Of a stretch of DNA of 54,971 nucleotides, positions 16,816 to 25,813 are shown piece after piece. The DNA comes from Nocardia beijingensis NBRC 16342 (lineage in GTDB: Bacteria; Actinomycetota; Actinomycetes; Mycobacteriales; Mycobacteriaceae). The position numbers and the translations under genes are program-made. Under the pieces are notes generated by a model, which did no database searches, had not been told where the DNA came from, and saw nothing but the letters and a program-made list of their open reading frames with translations. The stretch lies in the NCBI RefSeq assembly GCF_001612785.1, contig NZ_BDBC01000041.1, forward strand, positions 1 to 54,971. Direction: 5' to 3'. Each line of letters begins with the position of its first letter. Within the stretch, counting starts at the first letter, position 1.

Positions 16816-18867
16816 TCAGCCCAGCGGACGATCGGTCGGCACCACGACGAAGCTCGGCGCCGACGGATCGAGTTCCAGGTGCTGCGGCTTCAGCTCGGTG
16901 TTGTTCAGCATCGGCCGGAAGGCCAGCGCCTTCGGCGAATTCCCCGCGAAGACGTCGATCCGCAGCCGGTGGCCCGGTCGCAGCACCGCCTGGGTGGGGA
17001 TCACCGCGATGTCCAGCGCCACCGGCTCACCGGGAACGACCGGCTGCACACTGTCCAGGGTGATCGGATTGAACGGTTCGGTAAGGTCGCCAGTCGGTGT
17101 GCGGCTGCTCTTCTGCTCGTCGACGGCGCGCAGCGAAGCGGTCAGCTGCCCGGTGGACAGCACCTTCGAACTTCCGTCCGGCGCCACGTCGTTCATGGTG
17201 ACGCTCCAGTAGCCGTCGGTAGCGTCGTGCACCGTGTTCAGGTGCACGTTCACCGGCCCCGAGATGACGGTCGGCTCGGTCATCGGCGCGCTGGTGAAGG
17301 TCAGCGCGTTGCGCTCGGCGATGCGCGAATCCTTCGCGCACACGTCCAGCACCGCGGCCATCCCGGCGGAGCCCTGCGCGGTGTCGCGGGAACACGCCGA
17401 GGCGAGGCCGGGCGCCACCGTCAGCGTCCGCCGTTCGGCGGGAGCGCTCATCGTCAACGATCCGTCGTGGACGGCCTTCCCCGCGGTGCCGCTCGGCTCG
17501 GCCGACAGATACACGCGGCGATGGTTGAGGTCCTTCTGCGGGAACTGGCCGAGGGAGATCCAGCCGCCGCCTTGTTCCCACACGGTGATCGGCCCGAAAT
17601 CGCCCAAGCCGTGGTCGATGTCCTTCAACCACTTGTCGAACCACACGCGCTGCAACACGTCCAACCGCGGCGGCGCACCCGGAATGCCGGTTCCCGAACC
17701 GGGATTCGCGTGATAGGTGTCGCCGACGACCAGTTGCTTCTGTCCCGCAGGCAGCGGAATCGCGTTGTACAGCTTGGTGGCGCTGTTGGCGAAGATGTCG
17801 TGCCAGCCGCCGTAGACAAAGGTGGGCACCGTGATGCGCTCCGGATGACCCTCGATGCCGCGCCGGAAATAGCTGTTCTCGTCCAGCGCGTCGGCCAGCG
17901 CGGGTGGCACGTGGTCGAGCGAGGGCGTCAGCAGCGCCTGGGCCAGCAGATCCACGTTGCTGGCCGGATCGGACATTCGTTCCCGCAACCACTCCCAGTC
18001 GAAGGTGCCCCGCAACATCGACTGCACGTCGGGAATCAGCTTCAGCTGGTTGACCGTGCTGAGCCACATCGGAAGGAACGTCGTCCCCACGCCGCCGCCG
18101 GGTGCGACGACGTCACGCATGAGGTCGCTGCCCGGTTCCACCGGGAAGATCGCCCGCAACGGCGCGGGCGCGTTCTCGGCGGCGCGCAGCTGGTTGATGC
18201 CCGAGTAGGAGCCGCCGCTCATCCCGACCCGGCCGTTGGACCACGGCTGCGCCGCCGCCCACTCGATCACCTCGCGGGTGTCGAGCTGTTCCCGCTCGCC
18301 GAGGGTGTCCCATGCTCCCTGCGAGAATCCCGTCCCTCGGACGTCGGCGATGACCTGGGTGTATCCGGCGCGGATCAGATCGCGATCCAGGCCGAGCACC
18401 GTCTGCACGGTGCCGCCGTCGACCGCGTGCAGCAGATCGCCGAAACCACTGACCGGCGTGCGGGACAGATTCACGCGATTCACCAGCCGCACGGTCAGCG
18501 GCTGCAGGCCGGGCACCGCGAGCGCCGTGTCGATCAGGGTGGTCATGAGCTTGGTGTAGGGCGTGAGGTTCACGATGGTCGGCAGCGGCTGCCGCTCCAC
18601 CTCGCCGCCCTGCTTCACCGGCCGGTAGACGTTCGCCTTCAGCACGACACCGTCGCTCATCCGGATCGGCACATCCCAGTCGATGTGGATGTCGGCATAC
18701 GGCTGGGGGCCGTCGTGCAGCGCGGTCCACGCCACGCTGTGGGCGTCGGCCGCCGGTTCCGCGGCCGCCGGGACCGCCGCGCATCCCACGGCCGCGGCCA
18801 CCGCGACCGCGGCCACCGTCCGGATCACTCTGTTCATCGTTCGTCTCACGTCACGCCCCGCTGCCAT
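16816..18867 (-). CDS. CocE/NonD family secreted hydrolase (X-Pro dipeptidyl-peptidase S15 type)
   Basis: From the ATG at 18867 the product is 683 residues: a signal peptide (hydrophobic core VAAVAVAAAVGCAAV, cleaved around the AAA-EP segment), an alpha/beta-hydrolase domain with nucleophile S220 in GMSGGSYSG, and a C-terminal jelly-roll domain ending in HRLRIDVFAGNSPK-type motifs. It is exported and probably hydrolyses esters, amides or acyl peptides. The start is set by GAGGG before the ATG at 18867; an in-frame ATG at 18837 would shorten the N-region by 10 residues. It diverges from the dienelactone-hydrolase-like gene. Confidence 0.88.
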   Translation of the reverse strand: MAAGRDVRRTMNRVIRTVAAVAVAAAVGCAAVPAAAEPAADAHSVAWTALHDGPQPYADIHIDWDVPIRMSDGVVLKANVYRPVKQGGEVERQPLPTIVNLTPYTKLMTTLIDTALAVPGLQPLTVRLVNRVNLSRTPVSGFGDLLHAVDGGTVQTVLGLDRDLIRAGYTQVIADVRGTGFSQGAWDTLGEREQLDTREVIEWAAAQPWSNGRVGMSGGSYSGINQLRAAENAPAPLRAIFPVEPGSDLMRDVVAPGGGVGTTFLPMWLSTVNQLKLIPDVQSMLRGTFDWEWLRERMSDPASNVDLLAQALLTPSLDHVPPALADALDENSYFRRGIEGHPERITVPTFVYGGWHDIFANSATKLYNAIPLPAGQKQLVVGDTYHANPGSGTGIPGAPPRLDVLQRVWFDKWLKDIDHGLGDFGPITVWEQGGGWISLGQFPQKDLNHRRVYLSAEPSGTAGKAVHDGSLTMSAPAERRTLTVAPGLASACSRDTAQGSAGMAAVLDVCAKDSRIAERNALTFTSAPMTEPTVISGPVNVHLNTVHDATDGYWSVTMNDVAPDGSSKVLSTGQLTASLRAVDEQKSSRTPTGDLTEPFNPITLDSVQPVVPGEPVALDIAVIPTQAVLRPGHRLRIDVFAGNSPKALAFRPMLNNTELKPQHLELDPSAPSFVVVPTDRPLG

Positions 18868-19034
18868 CTCGCTCCCTCGACCGGTATGCGGACCGACCAT
18901 CGATCACCCGATTGGGCGACAACGTAGCAATCTGCTGGCGAATAACGCGGGACGTGCGGTCGGGCCGGATTGTCGCGGGCGAACAGAGAGTGAACGTGGC
19001 GCCGCCACGCACGACGCGGCTTAGGGTGGAGCAC

Positions 19035-19931
19035 ATGACGCCGCTGCAACGCTACATCGCGGAGGAGATCGCGGCCGATCACGCCGACGGCCTGCTCCCC
19101 CGGCGGGAGGCACTGCGCAGGCTGGGACTGCTCGGGCTCGGGGCTACGGCCGCCGCCGCCCTGCTCGCCGCCTGCGCGAACTCCGATACCGAGAGCACCG
19201 ACTCCGCGCCGACGCCCACGTCGCCACCGACGCCGCCGGGTTCCTCCGCCGCTGTCCCGACGAGCGCCGTCACCTTCGCCGGTCCCGGCGGCACGTTGCA
19301 AGCCGCGTGGGCAGCTGCGGCGCAGCCACGCGGCGGGGTGCTGGTGATCCACGAGAACAAGGGCCTCACCGATCACATTCGTTCGGTGGCAGGACGTTTC
19401 GCGGGGGCCGGATACTCCGCACTCGCGGTCGATCTGCTGTCGGCACGAGGCGGCACCGCGGCGTTCACCGATCCCGCCGAGGCGACCGCCGAGCTGAGCC
19501 GGATCCCGCAGAACCAGCTCGTCGCCGACTTGCGCGCCGGGCTGGACGAACTCGGGCGCCGGGTCGAGGGAAAGAAGCTCGGCGCCACCGGTTTCTGCTT
19601 CGGCGGCGGCCTGACCTGGTTGCTGCTGGCCTCCGGCCCGTCGCCGCTGGCCGCGGCCACACCGTTCTACGGACCGTTCCCGGACAACGGCGATCTGTCC
19701 GCGTCGAAAGCGGCGGTGCTCGGCGTCTACGCGGCGGCCGACGCCCGCGTGAACGCCTCCCGGCCCGCCGCGGAAGCGGCACTGGCCCGCTCGGGCAGCC
19801 CGCACCAGATCTTCACCGCACCCGACGCGGACCACGCCTTCTTCAACGACACCGGTCAGCGGTACAACGCCACGGCCGCCACCGAGGCATGGCGTCGGGT
19901 ATTGGACTGGTACGGAACGTATCTCGGCTGA
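19035..19931 (+). CDS. Dienelactone hydrolase family lipoprotein
   Basis: The 298-residue protein starts with an RREALRRLGLLGLG twin-arginine-like stretch and a lipobox LLAAC (C47), so it is probably exported folded and lipid-anchored. The mature part is a dienelactone-hydrolase fold with nucleophile C188 in GFCFGGG, D236 in AAADAR and H267 in DADHAFF, the family Cys-Asp-His triad. TAGGGT at 19022-19027 and a GGTGGA site precede the ATG. Its stop overlaps the start of the sugar dehydrogenase gene (TGATG), so the two are coupled. The substrate is unknown. Confidence 0.9.
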   Translation: MTPLQRYIAEEIAADHADGLLPRREALRRLGLLGLGATAAAALLAACANSDTESTDSAPTPTSPPTPPGSSAAVPTSAVTFAGPGGTLQAAWAAAAQPRGGVLVIHENKGLTDHIRSVAGRFAGAGYSALAVDLLSARGGTAAFTDPAEATAELSRIPQNQLVADLRAGLDELGRRVEGKKLGATGFCFGGGLTWLLLASGPSPLAAATPFYGPFPDNGDLSASKAAVLGVYAAADARVNASRPAAEAALARSGSPHQIFTAPDADHAFFNDTGQRYNATAATEAWRRVLDWYGTYLG

Positions 19932-21142
19932 TGCGGACCGGAACGGGCCGTTTCTCCTGCGTCCGGAGCCCCGACCGGCGGTTCCGACGGACGTTCCGGC
20001 GTACGCACGCGCGCGAGGGCGGTCCGCCGCGGAAACGGCTCGCTGCGCGGCACTCCTGCACGGCGATCGCCGCACTCCTGCTCGCGGCGGCGCTGACGGC
20101 TTGCGGAGACGATGCCTCGACCGTGCGCAGCGGCACGCCCGCGACGGCGGCCACCTCCGCGCCGAGCGATCCCGCCGGGCGGCCCGACCTCGAAGCCGCG
20201 GAGGAAGTCGCCGGGAACCTGGATGTGCCCTGGGGACTGGCCTTTCTGCCCGACGGCGCGGCACTGGTATCCGAGCGGGACTCGGGACGAATACTGCGCG
20301 TCGCGCCGGGCGCCGCGCCGGAGCAGGTGTATCGGATGCCGGGCGTCTCCGCCCGAGGCGAAGGCGGACTGCTCGGGCTCGCCGTCGCGCCGGACTACGC
20401 CGAAAGTGGTTATGTCTACGCCTATCTCACCGCCGATACGGACAACCGGATCGTCCGGTTCCGGCTCGACGGTCCACCGGAGGTGCTGGTCGAGGGGATC
20501 GCGAAGGCCGGTAACCACGACGGTGGACGGATCGCGTTCGGGCCGGACGGCATGCTCTACGCCGGGACCGGCGACGCCGGGCAATCCGGTCGGTCGCAGG
20601 ATCCCGCCAGTCTCAACGGAAAAATTCTTCGGCTGACTCCCGACGGCCGCCCCGCTCCGGGCAATCCGTATCCCGGCTCACCGGTCTACAGCCTCGGCCA
20701 CCGCAATGTGCAGGGTCTGGCGTGGGACTCCGGCGGGCGATTGTTCGCGGCGGAATTCGGGCAAGACCGCTTCGACGAGATCAATCTGATCGAGCCGGGC
20801 CACAACTACGGCTGGCCCGCTGTCGAGGGTTCGGGCGGCGCCGAGCGCGGCTTCACGGAGCCGTTGCTGACCTGGACCACCGCGGAAGCCTCACCCTCCG
20901 GCATCGCCATCGCCGGGGACACCTTGTACGTCGCCGCGCTGCGCGGCCGCCGGCTGTGGACCGTGCCGCTCGTTGACGGCGGGGTGGGTACGCCCCGTGC
21001 CGAATTGCGGGACGGATACGGCCGGTTGCGCACCGTGATGGTCGCACCGGACGGAGCGGTGTGGCTCACGACCTCCAACACCGACGGCCGTGGCGACCCC
21101 GTCCGCGGTGACGACCGCGTCCTTCGTTTCCCGGCCCGCTGA
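19931..21142 (+). CDS. PQQ-dependent sugar dehydrogenase-like lipoprotein
   Basis: The 403-residue protein has an unusually long basic N-region (about 40 residues) before a hydrophobic segment and lipobox LTAC (C58). The mature part is a six-bladed beta-propeller of the soluble aldose dehydrogenase type, with LDVPWGLAFLPDG, GEGGLLGLAVAPDY, GNHDGGRIAFGPDGMLYAGTGD and GHRNVQGLAWD. These are the calcium- and PQQ-binding landmarks of the family. Genuine PQQ use in actinomycetes is uncertain. The ATG at 19931 overlaps the upstream stop. An internal start shortening the N-region cannot be excluded. Confidence 0.88.
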   Translation: MRTGTGRFSCVRSPDRRFRRTFRRTHAREGGPPRKRLAARHSCTAIAALLLAAALTACGDDASTVRSGTPATAATSAPSDPAGRPDLEAAEEVAGNLDVPWGLAFLPDGAALVSERDSGRILRVAPGAAPEQVYRMPGVSARGEGGLLGLAVAPDYAESGYVYAYLTADTDNRIVRFRLDGPPEVLVEGIAKAGNHDGGRIAFGPDGMLYAGTGDAGQSGRSQDPASLNGKILRLTPDGRPAPGNPYPGSPVYSLGHRNVQGLAWDSGGRLFAAEFGQDRFDEINLIEPGHNYGWPAVEGSGGAERGFTEPLLTWTTAEASPSGIAIAGDTLYVAALRGRRLWTVPLVDGGVGTPRAELRDGYGRLRTVMVAPDGAVWLTTSNTDGRGDPVRGDDRVLRFPAR

Positions 21143-21183
21143 CCCGCCCGGCGAACTCTGTGACGAGCACTACCGACATTTAG

Positions 21184-21213
21184 GTTGTGCACAACAGAAT
21201 TGCCCACTACATT
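21184..21213 (+). promoter_or_regulatory. ohrR promoter with OhrR-type palindromic operator
   Basis: The perfect 12-bp palindrome GTTGTGCACAAC (21184-21195) overlaps a -35-like TTGTGC (21185-21190). A 17-nt spacer leads to the -10-like TACATT (21208-21213), 7 nt from the ohrR ATG. An operator across the -35 element fits autorepression by OhrR relieved by organic peroxides; the leader appears absent. Confidence 0.6.
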
Positions 21214-21220
21214 ATTGCTC

Positions 21221-21667
21221 ATGACCGACCACCTGAGCCTCGACGAGCAGCTCTGCTTCCCGCTCTACGCGGCGTCCCGGGCGATGACCGCGGTCTACCG
21301 CCCGAAGCTGGAACAGCTCGGGCTCACCTACCCGCAGTACCTGGTGATGCTCGCGCTCTGGGAACGCGACGAACGCAGCGTCGGCGACGTCTGCCACGCG
21401 CTCGACCTGGACTCCGGCACGCTCTCCCCGCTGCTCAAGCGGCTGGAGGCGACGGGCCTGGTCGAGCGGCGGCGCTCGGCGGCCGACGAACGCCGCGTCG
21501 ATATCCGGCTCACCGACCGCGGACGCGCGCTGCGCGCCGAGGCGATCGACATCCCCACCCGGATGGCCGAGGCCAGCGGCCTGTCCATGGACGACATCGC
21601 CGCACTGCGCGACATCTTGCACCGACTGACCGATTCGCTGAAGTCACAGCTGAACGAAGGAGAATGA
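21221..21667 (+). CDS. ohrR: MarR-family organic peroxide sensor OhrR
   Basis: The 148-residue winged-helix regulator has the OhrR hallmark LDEQLCFPLYAASR, with the peroxide-sensing Cys at residue 12. The DNA-binding wing region is LDLDSGTLSPLLKRLEATGLVERRRSAADERRV. It is the first gene of an operon with ohr, whose ATG follows the stop by 1 nt. Oxidation of the reactive Cys is known to release DNA in this family. Confidence 0.93.
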   Translation: MTDHLSLDEQLCFPLYAASRAMTAVYRPKLEQLGLTYPQYLVMLALWERDERSVGDVCHALDLDSGTLSPLLKRLEATGLVERRRSAADERRVDIRLTDRGRALRAEAIDIPTRMAEASGLSMDDIAALRDILHRLTDSLKSQLNEGE

Positions 21668-21668
21668 C

Positions 21669-22091
21669 ATGCCGATCCTCTACACCGCCGAGGCCCTGGC
21701 CAGCGGCGACGGCCGCAACGGCCGCGCACGCACCACCGACGGCAAGCTCGACCTGAACCTGTCGGCCCCCAAGGAAATGGGTGGCGACGGCGAGGGCACC
21801 AATCCCGAGCAGCTGTTCGCGGCCGGCTACGCCGCGTGCTTCCATTCGGCGCTGCGGCTGGTCGGCAAGCAGGTCAAGGCGAACATCGACGACTCCGCGG
21901 TCGGCGCCAAGGTCGGGATCGGGCCGAACGACGCCGGCGGCTTCGGCTTGGCGGTTACCCTGGAGGTATCGCTGCCCCACCTGTCCAGGGAGGACGCGCA
22001 AGCGCTCGCCGACAAAGCACACCAGGTCTGCCCGTATTCCAACGCGACCCGCGGCAACATCGACGTCCAGGTTCTCGTCGCCGACGACTGA
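21669..22091 (+). CDS. ohr: Organic hydroperoxide resistance protein Ohr
   Basis: The 140-residue OsmC/Ohr-fold peroxidase has both catalytic cysteines (C57 in GYAACFHS and C121 in HQVCPYSN), plus the activating residues R20 and E47. It reduces organic and lipid hydroperoxides, with dihydrolipoyl proteins as usual electron donors. It is immediately downstream of ohrR, and the spacing indicates an operon under OhrR control. The ribosome site AGGAGA overlaps the end of ohrR. Confidence 0.95.
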   Translation: MPILYTAEALASGDGRNGRARTTDGKLDLNLSAPKEMGGDGEGTNPEQLFAAGYAACFHSALRLVGKQVKANIDDSAVGAKVGIGPNDAGGFGLAVTLEVSLPHLSREDAQALADKAHQVCPYSNATRGNIDVQVLVADD

Positions 22092-22107
22092 TCGAGAAGG
22101 AGCGGAT

Positions 22108-23094
22108 ATGCGTGCCGTAGTCATCGAACGGTTCGGCGAACCGAAGGATGTACTGACCACCGCCGAACGCCCGGTACCCGAGCCGGGTCCGGGCGAGGTG
22201 CGACTCGCGCTGATCCTGTCGCCGATCCACAATCACGATCTGGCGATCGTGCGCGGCGTGTACGGCTACCGGCCCGAGTTGCCCGCCATCCCGGGCAGCG
22301 AGGCGGTCGCGCGCGTCGACGCGGTGGGCCCCGGCGTCACCGATATGTCAGTCGGACGGCGCGTGACGGTGTCCGGTGCGATCAACGTGTGGGCCGAGTA
22401 CTTCGTGGTCCCGGCCCGCCAGGTCATTCCGCTGCCGGACACGGTCTCCGACGAGACCGCGGCCCAGCTGCTGGCCATGCCGTTGAGCGCGCTGATGCTC
22501 ATCGAGGACCTCGGGCTGCGGCCCGGCGAGTGGCTGGCGATCAACGCGGCCAACGGCGCGGTCGGCAGGCTCGTCAACGTCTTCGCCCGGCAGCGCGGCC
22601 TGCACGTGCTGAATCTCGTGCGCGGCCCCGGCTCTGTCGCGGCGCTGCGCGAACTCGGCTACGAGCCGGTGCTCGACACCGAGAGCGAGGGCTGGCGCGA
22701 CCAAGTCGAAGCGGCCACCTCGGGCGCGCCCATCCTCCGGGCCGTCGATCAGGTGGGCGGTCGCGCCGCCGCCGACGAGCTGGCGCTGCTCGCGCCCGGC
22801 GGTCAGCTGATCTCCTTCGGCGCGCTCTCGGGCCAGCCGCTGACGCTGGACACGGGCAACCTGATCTTCGGCCAAGCCGTGGTCAAGGGCTTCTGGGGCG
22901 CCAAGCGGATCGAGGAGATCGGCGCCGACCAGCGCGGACGGCTGATCAGCGAACTGATCGATCTCGCCGCCCGCGGGGAGCTGCGGCTGGATGTCGAAGC
23001 CGCCTACCCGCTGGAAGCCGCGGCGGACGCCGCCGTCGCCACCGAGACGCCGGGCCGCGCCGCCAAGATCGCGCTGCGCGGTCAGCCCGCCTGA
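22108..23094 (+). CDS. Medium-chain (zinc-type/quinone) oxidoreductase, MDR family
   Basis: The 328-residue protein has the GroES-like N-domain (MRAVVIERFGEP through GVTDMSVGRRVTVSG) and a Rossmann domain with NAANGAVGRLVNVFARQ. The catalytic zinc Cys/His set of true alcohol dehydrogenases is not evident, so it is closer to the quinone/enoyl reductases (2-enoyl thioester or quinone reductase-like). It starts 16 nt after ohr with AAGGAG upstream and is probably the third gene of the peroxide operon, perhaps detoxifying reactive carbonyls. Its end overlaps the convergent flavoprotein gene by 13 bp. Confidence 0.88.
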   Translation: MRAVVIERFGEPKDVLTTAERPVPEPGPGEVRLALILSPIHNHDLAIVRGVYGYRPELPAIPGSEAVARVDAVGPGVTDMSVGRRVTVSGAINVWAEYFVVPARQVIPLPDTVSDETAAQLLAMPLSALMLIEDLGLRPGEWLAINAANGAVGRLVNVFARQRGLHVLNLVRGPGSVAALRELGYEPVLDTESEGWRDQVEAATSGAPILRAVDQVGGRAAADELALLAPGGQLISFGALSGQPLTLDTGNLIFGQAVVKGFWGAKRIEEIGADQRGRLISELIDLAARGELRLDVEAAYPLEAAADAAVATETPGRAAKIALRGQPA

Positions 23095-24641
23095 CCGGCG
23101 TCGAGCACGGCCATCGCGGCGTTGTGCCCGGGAATGCCGCTGACGCCGCCGCCCCGGATAGCGCCCGCGCCGCACAGGAACACGTTGCGGTGACCGGTCG
23201 CCACGCCCCACCGGGCGACGGGGTCGGCCGGATCGGCGTCGTCCGGGAGGTAGGGGAAGGCCAGATCCCGGTGGAAGATGTGCCCACCGGGCAGGCCGAC
23301 TTCCCGCTCGAGTTCGATCGGCGTCTTGGCCTCCAGGCAGGGGTCGCCGTTCTCGTCCCTGGCCAAGCAGTCGGCGATGGGCTCCGCCAGTACCGAATCC
23401 AGCTGTGCCAGCGTGGCTTTCACGAAATCGGCTTTCGCTGAAGCGTGGTCGGCGGCGAACAGCTTCTCGCGAGCGTGCAGTCCGAACAGAGTGAGGGTGT
23501 GCGCGCCCTGCGCTGCCAACTCCGGCGACAGGATCGTCGGATCGGACAGGGTGTGGCAATAGATCTCGGCGGGCGGCGCGGACGGGATCCGGCCGATGGC
23601 GGCCTCGCCGTAGGCTCGGTCGAGTTGGGCGTACGACTCGCCGATATGAAAAGTCCCGGCGAACGCTTCCCGGGGATCGGCTTCGACGTCACGCAATCGC
23701 GGGAGGCGGCGCAGCAGCATATTGATCTTCAACTGCGCGCCTTCCGGCTTCGGCGGCAGGGAATCGCCGAGCAACCCTGCGAGCGTATACGGCGCGACGT
23801 TCGCCAAGACGTGGCGCGCCGCGATCTTGCCGTCCGCGTATCCGACTTCCGCTGTGACGCCGTCGGTTTCGATACTCGTCACCTCGCGGCCGGTGGCGAT
23901 CTCCGCCCCCGCCGCACGGGCCGCGGAGTCCAGCGCGCCGGTGAGCGCGCCCATCCCGCCGATCGGCACATCCCAGTCGCCGGTCCCGCCGCCGATCACG
24001 TGATACAGGAAGCAGCGATTCTGCCGCAGCGACGGATCGTGCGCGTGGGTGAACGTGCCGATCAACGCATCGGTGAGCACCACGCCGCGCACCGTGTCAT
24101 CGGCGAAGGCGGACTCGATCGTCTCGCCGAGCGGTCGCTCGAACAGCGCCTCCCAGGTGGCGGCATCGTCCACGATGTGCCGCATCGCCTCCTTCGAGGG
24201 AAGCGGCAGGGTCAGCGTCGGAAAGATCCGCCGGGCCAATTGCCCCGTGGTCGCGTAGAACCGCTGCCAGGCCCGGAACTCCCGGTCCGAGCCGGTCAAC
24301 CGCGCGAAACTCGCCTCTGTGCGCGCCTGCGCCGACGAGACCAGCAAACCCCCGTCCCCCACCGGCGTGTAGGACGAGACCGCCCGCCGCCGCGTCTCGA
24401 ACCGCAAGCCCAGATCCGTTACGATCGACCGCGGCAACAGGCTGACCAGGTACGAGTACCGCGACAACCGCGCGTCGACGCCCGCGAACACCCGCTCGGA
24501 CACCGCTGCCCCGCCGGTATGCGGCTGCCGTTCCAGCACCAGCACCGACCGCCCGGCCCGCGCCAGATACGCGGCGGCCACCAAACCGTTGTGCCCGCCA
24601 CCGACGATCACGACATCGTAGGAAGAGCGCGTCGGCGTCAT
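23082..24641 (-). CDS. Phytoene desaturase-like FAD-dependent oxidoreductase (PYROXD2 type)
   Basis: The 519-residue flavoprotein has an N-terminal dinucleotide motif DVVIVGGGHNGLVAAAYLARAG (residues 9-30), the ERQPHTGGAAVSE segment and a C-terminal FAD motif around NVFLCGAGAIRGGGVSGIPGHNAA. This is the CrtI-like/PYROXD2 family. No carotenoid biosynthesis partners are nearby, so a role in pigment synthesis is unlikely. The ATG at 24641 is the furthest consistent start and directly precedes the FAD motif. Confidence 0.9.
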   Translation of the reverse strand: MTPTRSSYDVVIVGGGHNGLVAAAYLARAGRSVLVLERQPHTGGAAVSERVFAGVDARLSRYSYLVSLLPRSIVTDLGLRFETRRRAVSSYTPVGDGGLLVSSAQARTEASFARLTGSDREFRAWQRFYATTGQLARRIFPTLTLPLPSKEAMRHIVDDAATWEALFERPLGETIESAFADDTVRGVVLTDALIGTFTHAHDPSLRQNRCFLYHVIGGGTGDWDVPIGGMGALTGALDSAARAAGAEIATGREVTSIETDGVTAEVGYADGKIAARHVLANVAPYTLAGLLGDSLPPKPEGAQLKINMLLRRLPRLRDVEADPREAFAGTFHIGESYAQLDRAYGEAAIGRIPSAPPAEIYCHTLSDPTILSPELAAQGAHTLTLFGLHAREKLFAADHASAKADFVKATLAQLDSVLAEPIADCLARDENGDPCLEAKTPIELEREVGLPGGHIFHRDLAFPYLPDDADPADPVARWGVATGHRNVFLCGAGAIRGGGVSGIPGHNAAMAVLDAGQAG

Positions 24642-24932
24642 GGGTTCTCGATAGCACGAAACGGCGCCGGACGACAGCGACCCGGCCGACAGCGACCGAG
24701 TCGTACACGAGTTCTGTCTCGACTGAGGGACGCAACCCCGGTACTACCGCAACATCAGGCGGAGCACTTGTCGCCTCCAGCTTCGCCGCTGTTGCATTTC
24801 CACGCTTCGGCCGCAAGGCGCCAAACGTATTAGCTTTGCTTACGAACGACTTTGGGATCGGAATTTGAAACGCCACATGTGGTTCGTCCGATGAGACCAT
24901 TATGTTGCGGGGCGGCTGCGGAGGAAATTGAC

Positions 24933-25535
24933 ATGATCGACGGAATGGCCGTTGCCACTTACCTGGCTGCGGCACTGGGGGCAACAGGCGGACGGGTCGT
25001 GGACCGATCGGTGGATCAAGGACTGACCGCGCTCACCGGCGTGGTCACACGCAGGCTCGGACGACGCGCGCTCGACGACCTCGACCGGAACCCACACAGC
25101 ATGGCAGCACGCCGCCAGCTCGCCGACCAGATCGAACGCGCGGCATCCGCCGACGCGGAATTCGCCCGCGAACTCGCCGCCCTGCAAGCCACCCTCGACA
25201 GGCCGAACGGCGCAACCGTGATCAACACCGCGACCCACGGCAGCCGGATCGTCACCGGCGGCAGAGGACTCACCGCCGGGGGCAGCATTCACAACACCAC
25301 ATACGACATAGCGTCGGATGAGGATCTGTCGCGCGCTCCGATCTGGAGCAAGGCACTGTTGTGGATCGGCTTGGTGTTCGTCGGTATCGGCTTCGTCGGG
25401 GGTCTGATCGGCATGTCCCAAGGCGCGTCGGTGTCGGGGCAGTTCAACTTGTTGCCGTTCTTCCTCATCGGCGGTGTCCTCATGACCTTCGCCGAACTCG
25501 GTGCGAGAACGTCGACACCACGACGCCGCCGGTAG
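24933..25535 (+). CDS. Unknown small membrane protein, tandem paralog A
   Basis: The 200-residue protein has an N-terminal helical domain (1-95; Ala-rich start, RRLGRRALDDLDRNP, then EFARELAALQATLD). A short Gly/Thr-rich beta-like segment follows (NTATHGSRIVTGG, GSIHNTTYD; about 100-128). Two predicted membrane helices (about 143-165 and 172-190) and a basic tail STPRRRR end it. The helical-plus-glycine-hairpin arrangement recalls short modules found with STAND ATPases in actinomycete conflict systems, but that is only a resemblance. The ATG at 24933 is set by GGAGGA upstream and by conservation with paralog B. Function unknown. Confidence 0.75.
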   Translation: MIDGMAVATYLAAALGATGGRVVDRSVDQGLTALTGVVTRRLGRRALDDLDRNPHSMAARRQLADQIERAASADAEFARELAALQATLDRPNGATVINTATHGSRIVTGGRGLTAGGSIHNTTYDIASDEDLSRAPIWSKALLWIGLVFVGIGFVGGLIGMSQGASVSGQFNLLPFFLIGGVLMTFAELGARTSTPRRRR

Positions 25536-25813
25536 GCCGGAACCAGTTCGGACGCTCAGCCACATGCGCGACGGTTCACTGGAAAACAGCTGGTTCGTGA
25601 CTTTTGCGGGGGTTGCATCAAAATATGCTGGAAGTATGGGTTTTGGAAATCGACGGTACGCGATCGCGTTCAACTCATGGCATGCAGCCCGCTACCGCGA
25701 AGTCGTACCAGAAATCGGTGACCCGGATTTTCCGGACGGAATGCGTGAAACAACGCCGGTGGATCGTTCGATGAGATGATTATCCTGCCGGGGCGGCTGT
25801 GGAGGAGACTGAC

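Noticed and set aside
23082..24641. Carotenoid biosynthesis role for the phytoene-desaturase-like gene
   Set aside because: No crtB, crtE or other carotenoid gene is nearby, and the sequence fits the PYROXD2-like branch better.
24642..24932. Leftward coding continuation upstream of the flavoprotein gene
   Set aside because: A frame stays open here but runs into the flavoprotein gene in a different frame and has no start context; the region more likely holds divergent promoters.
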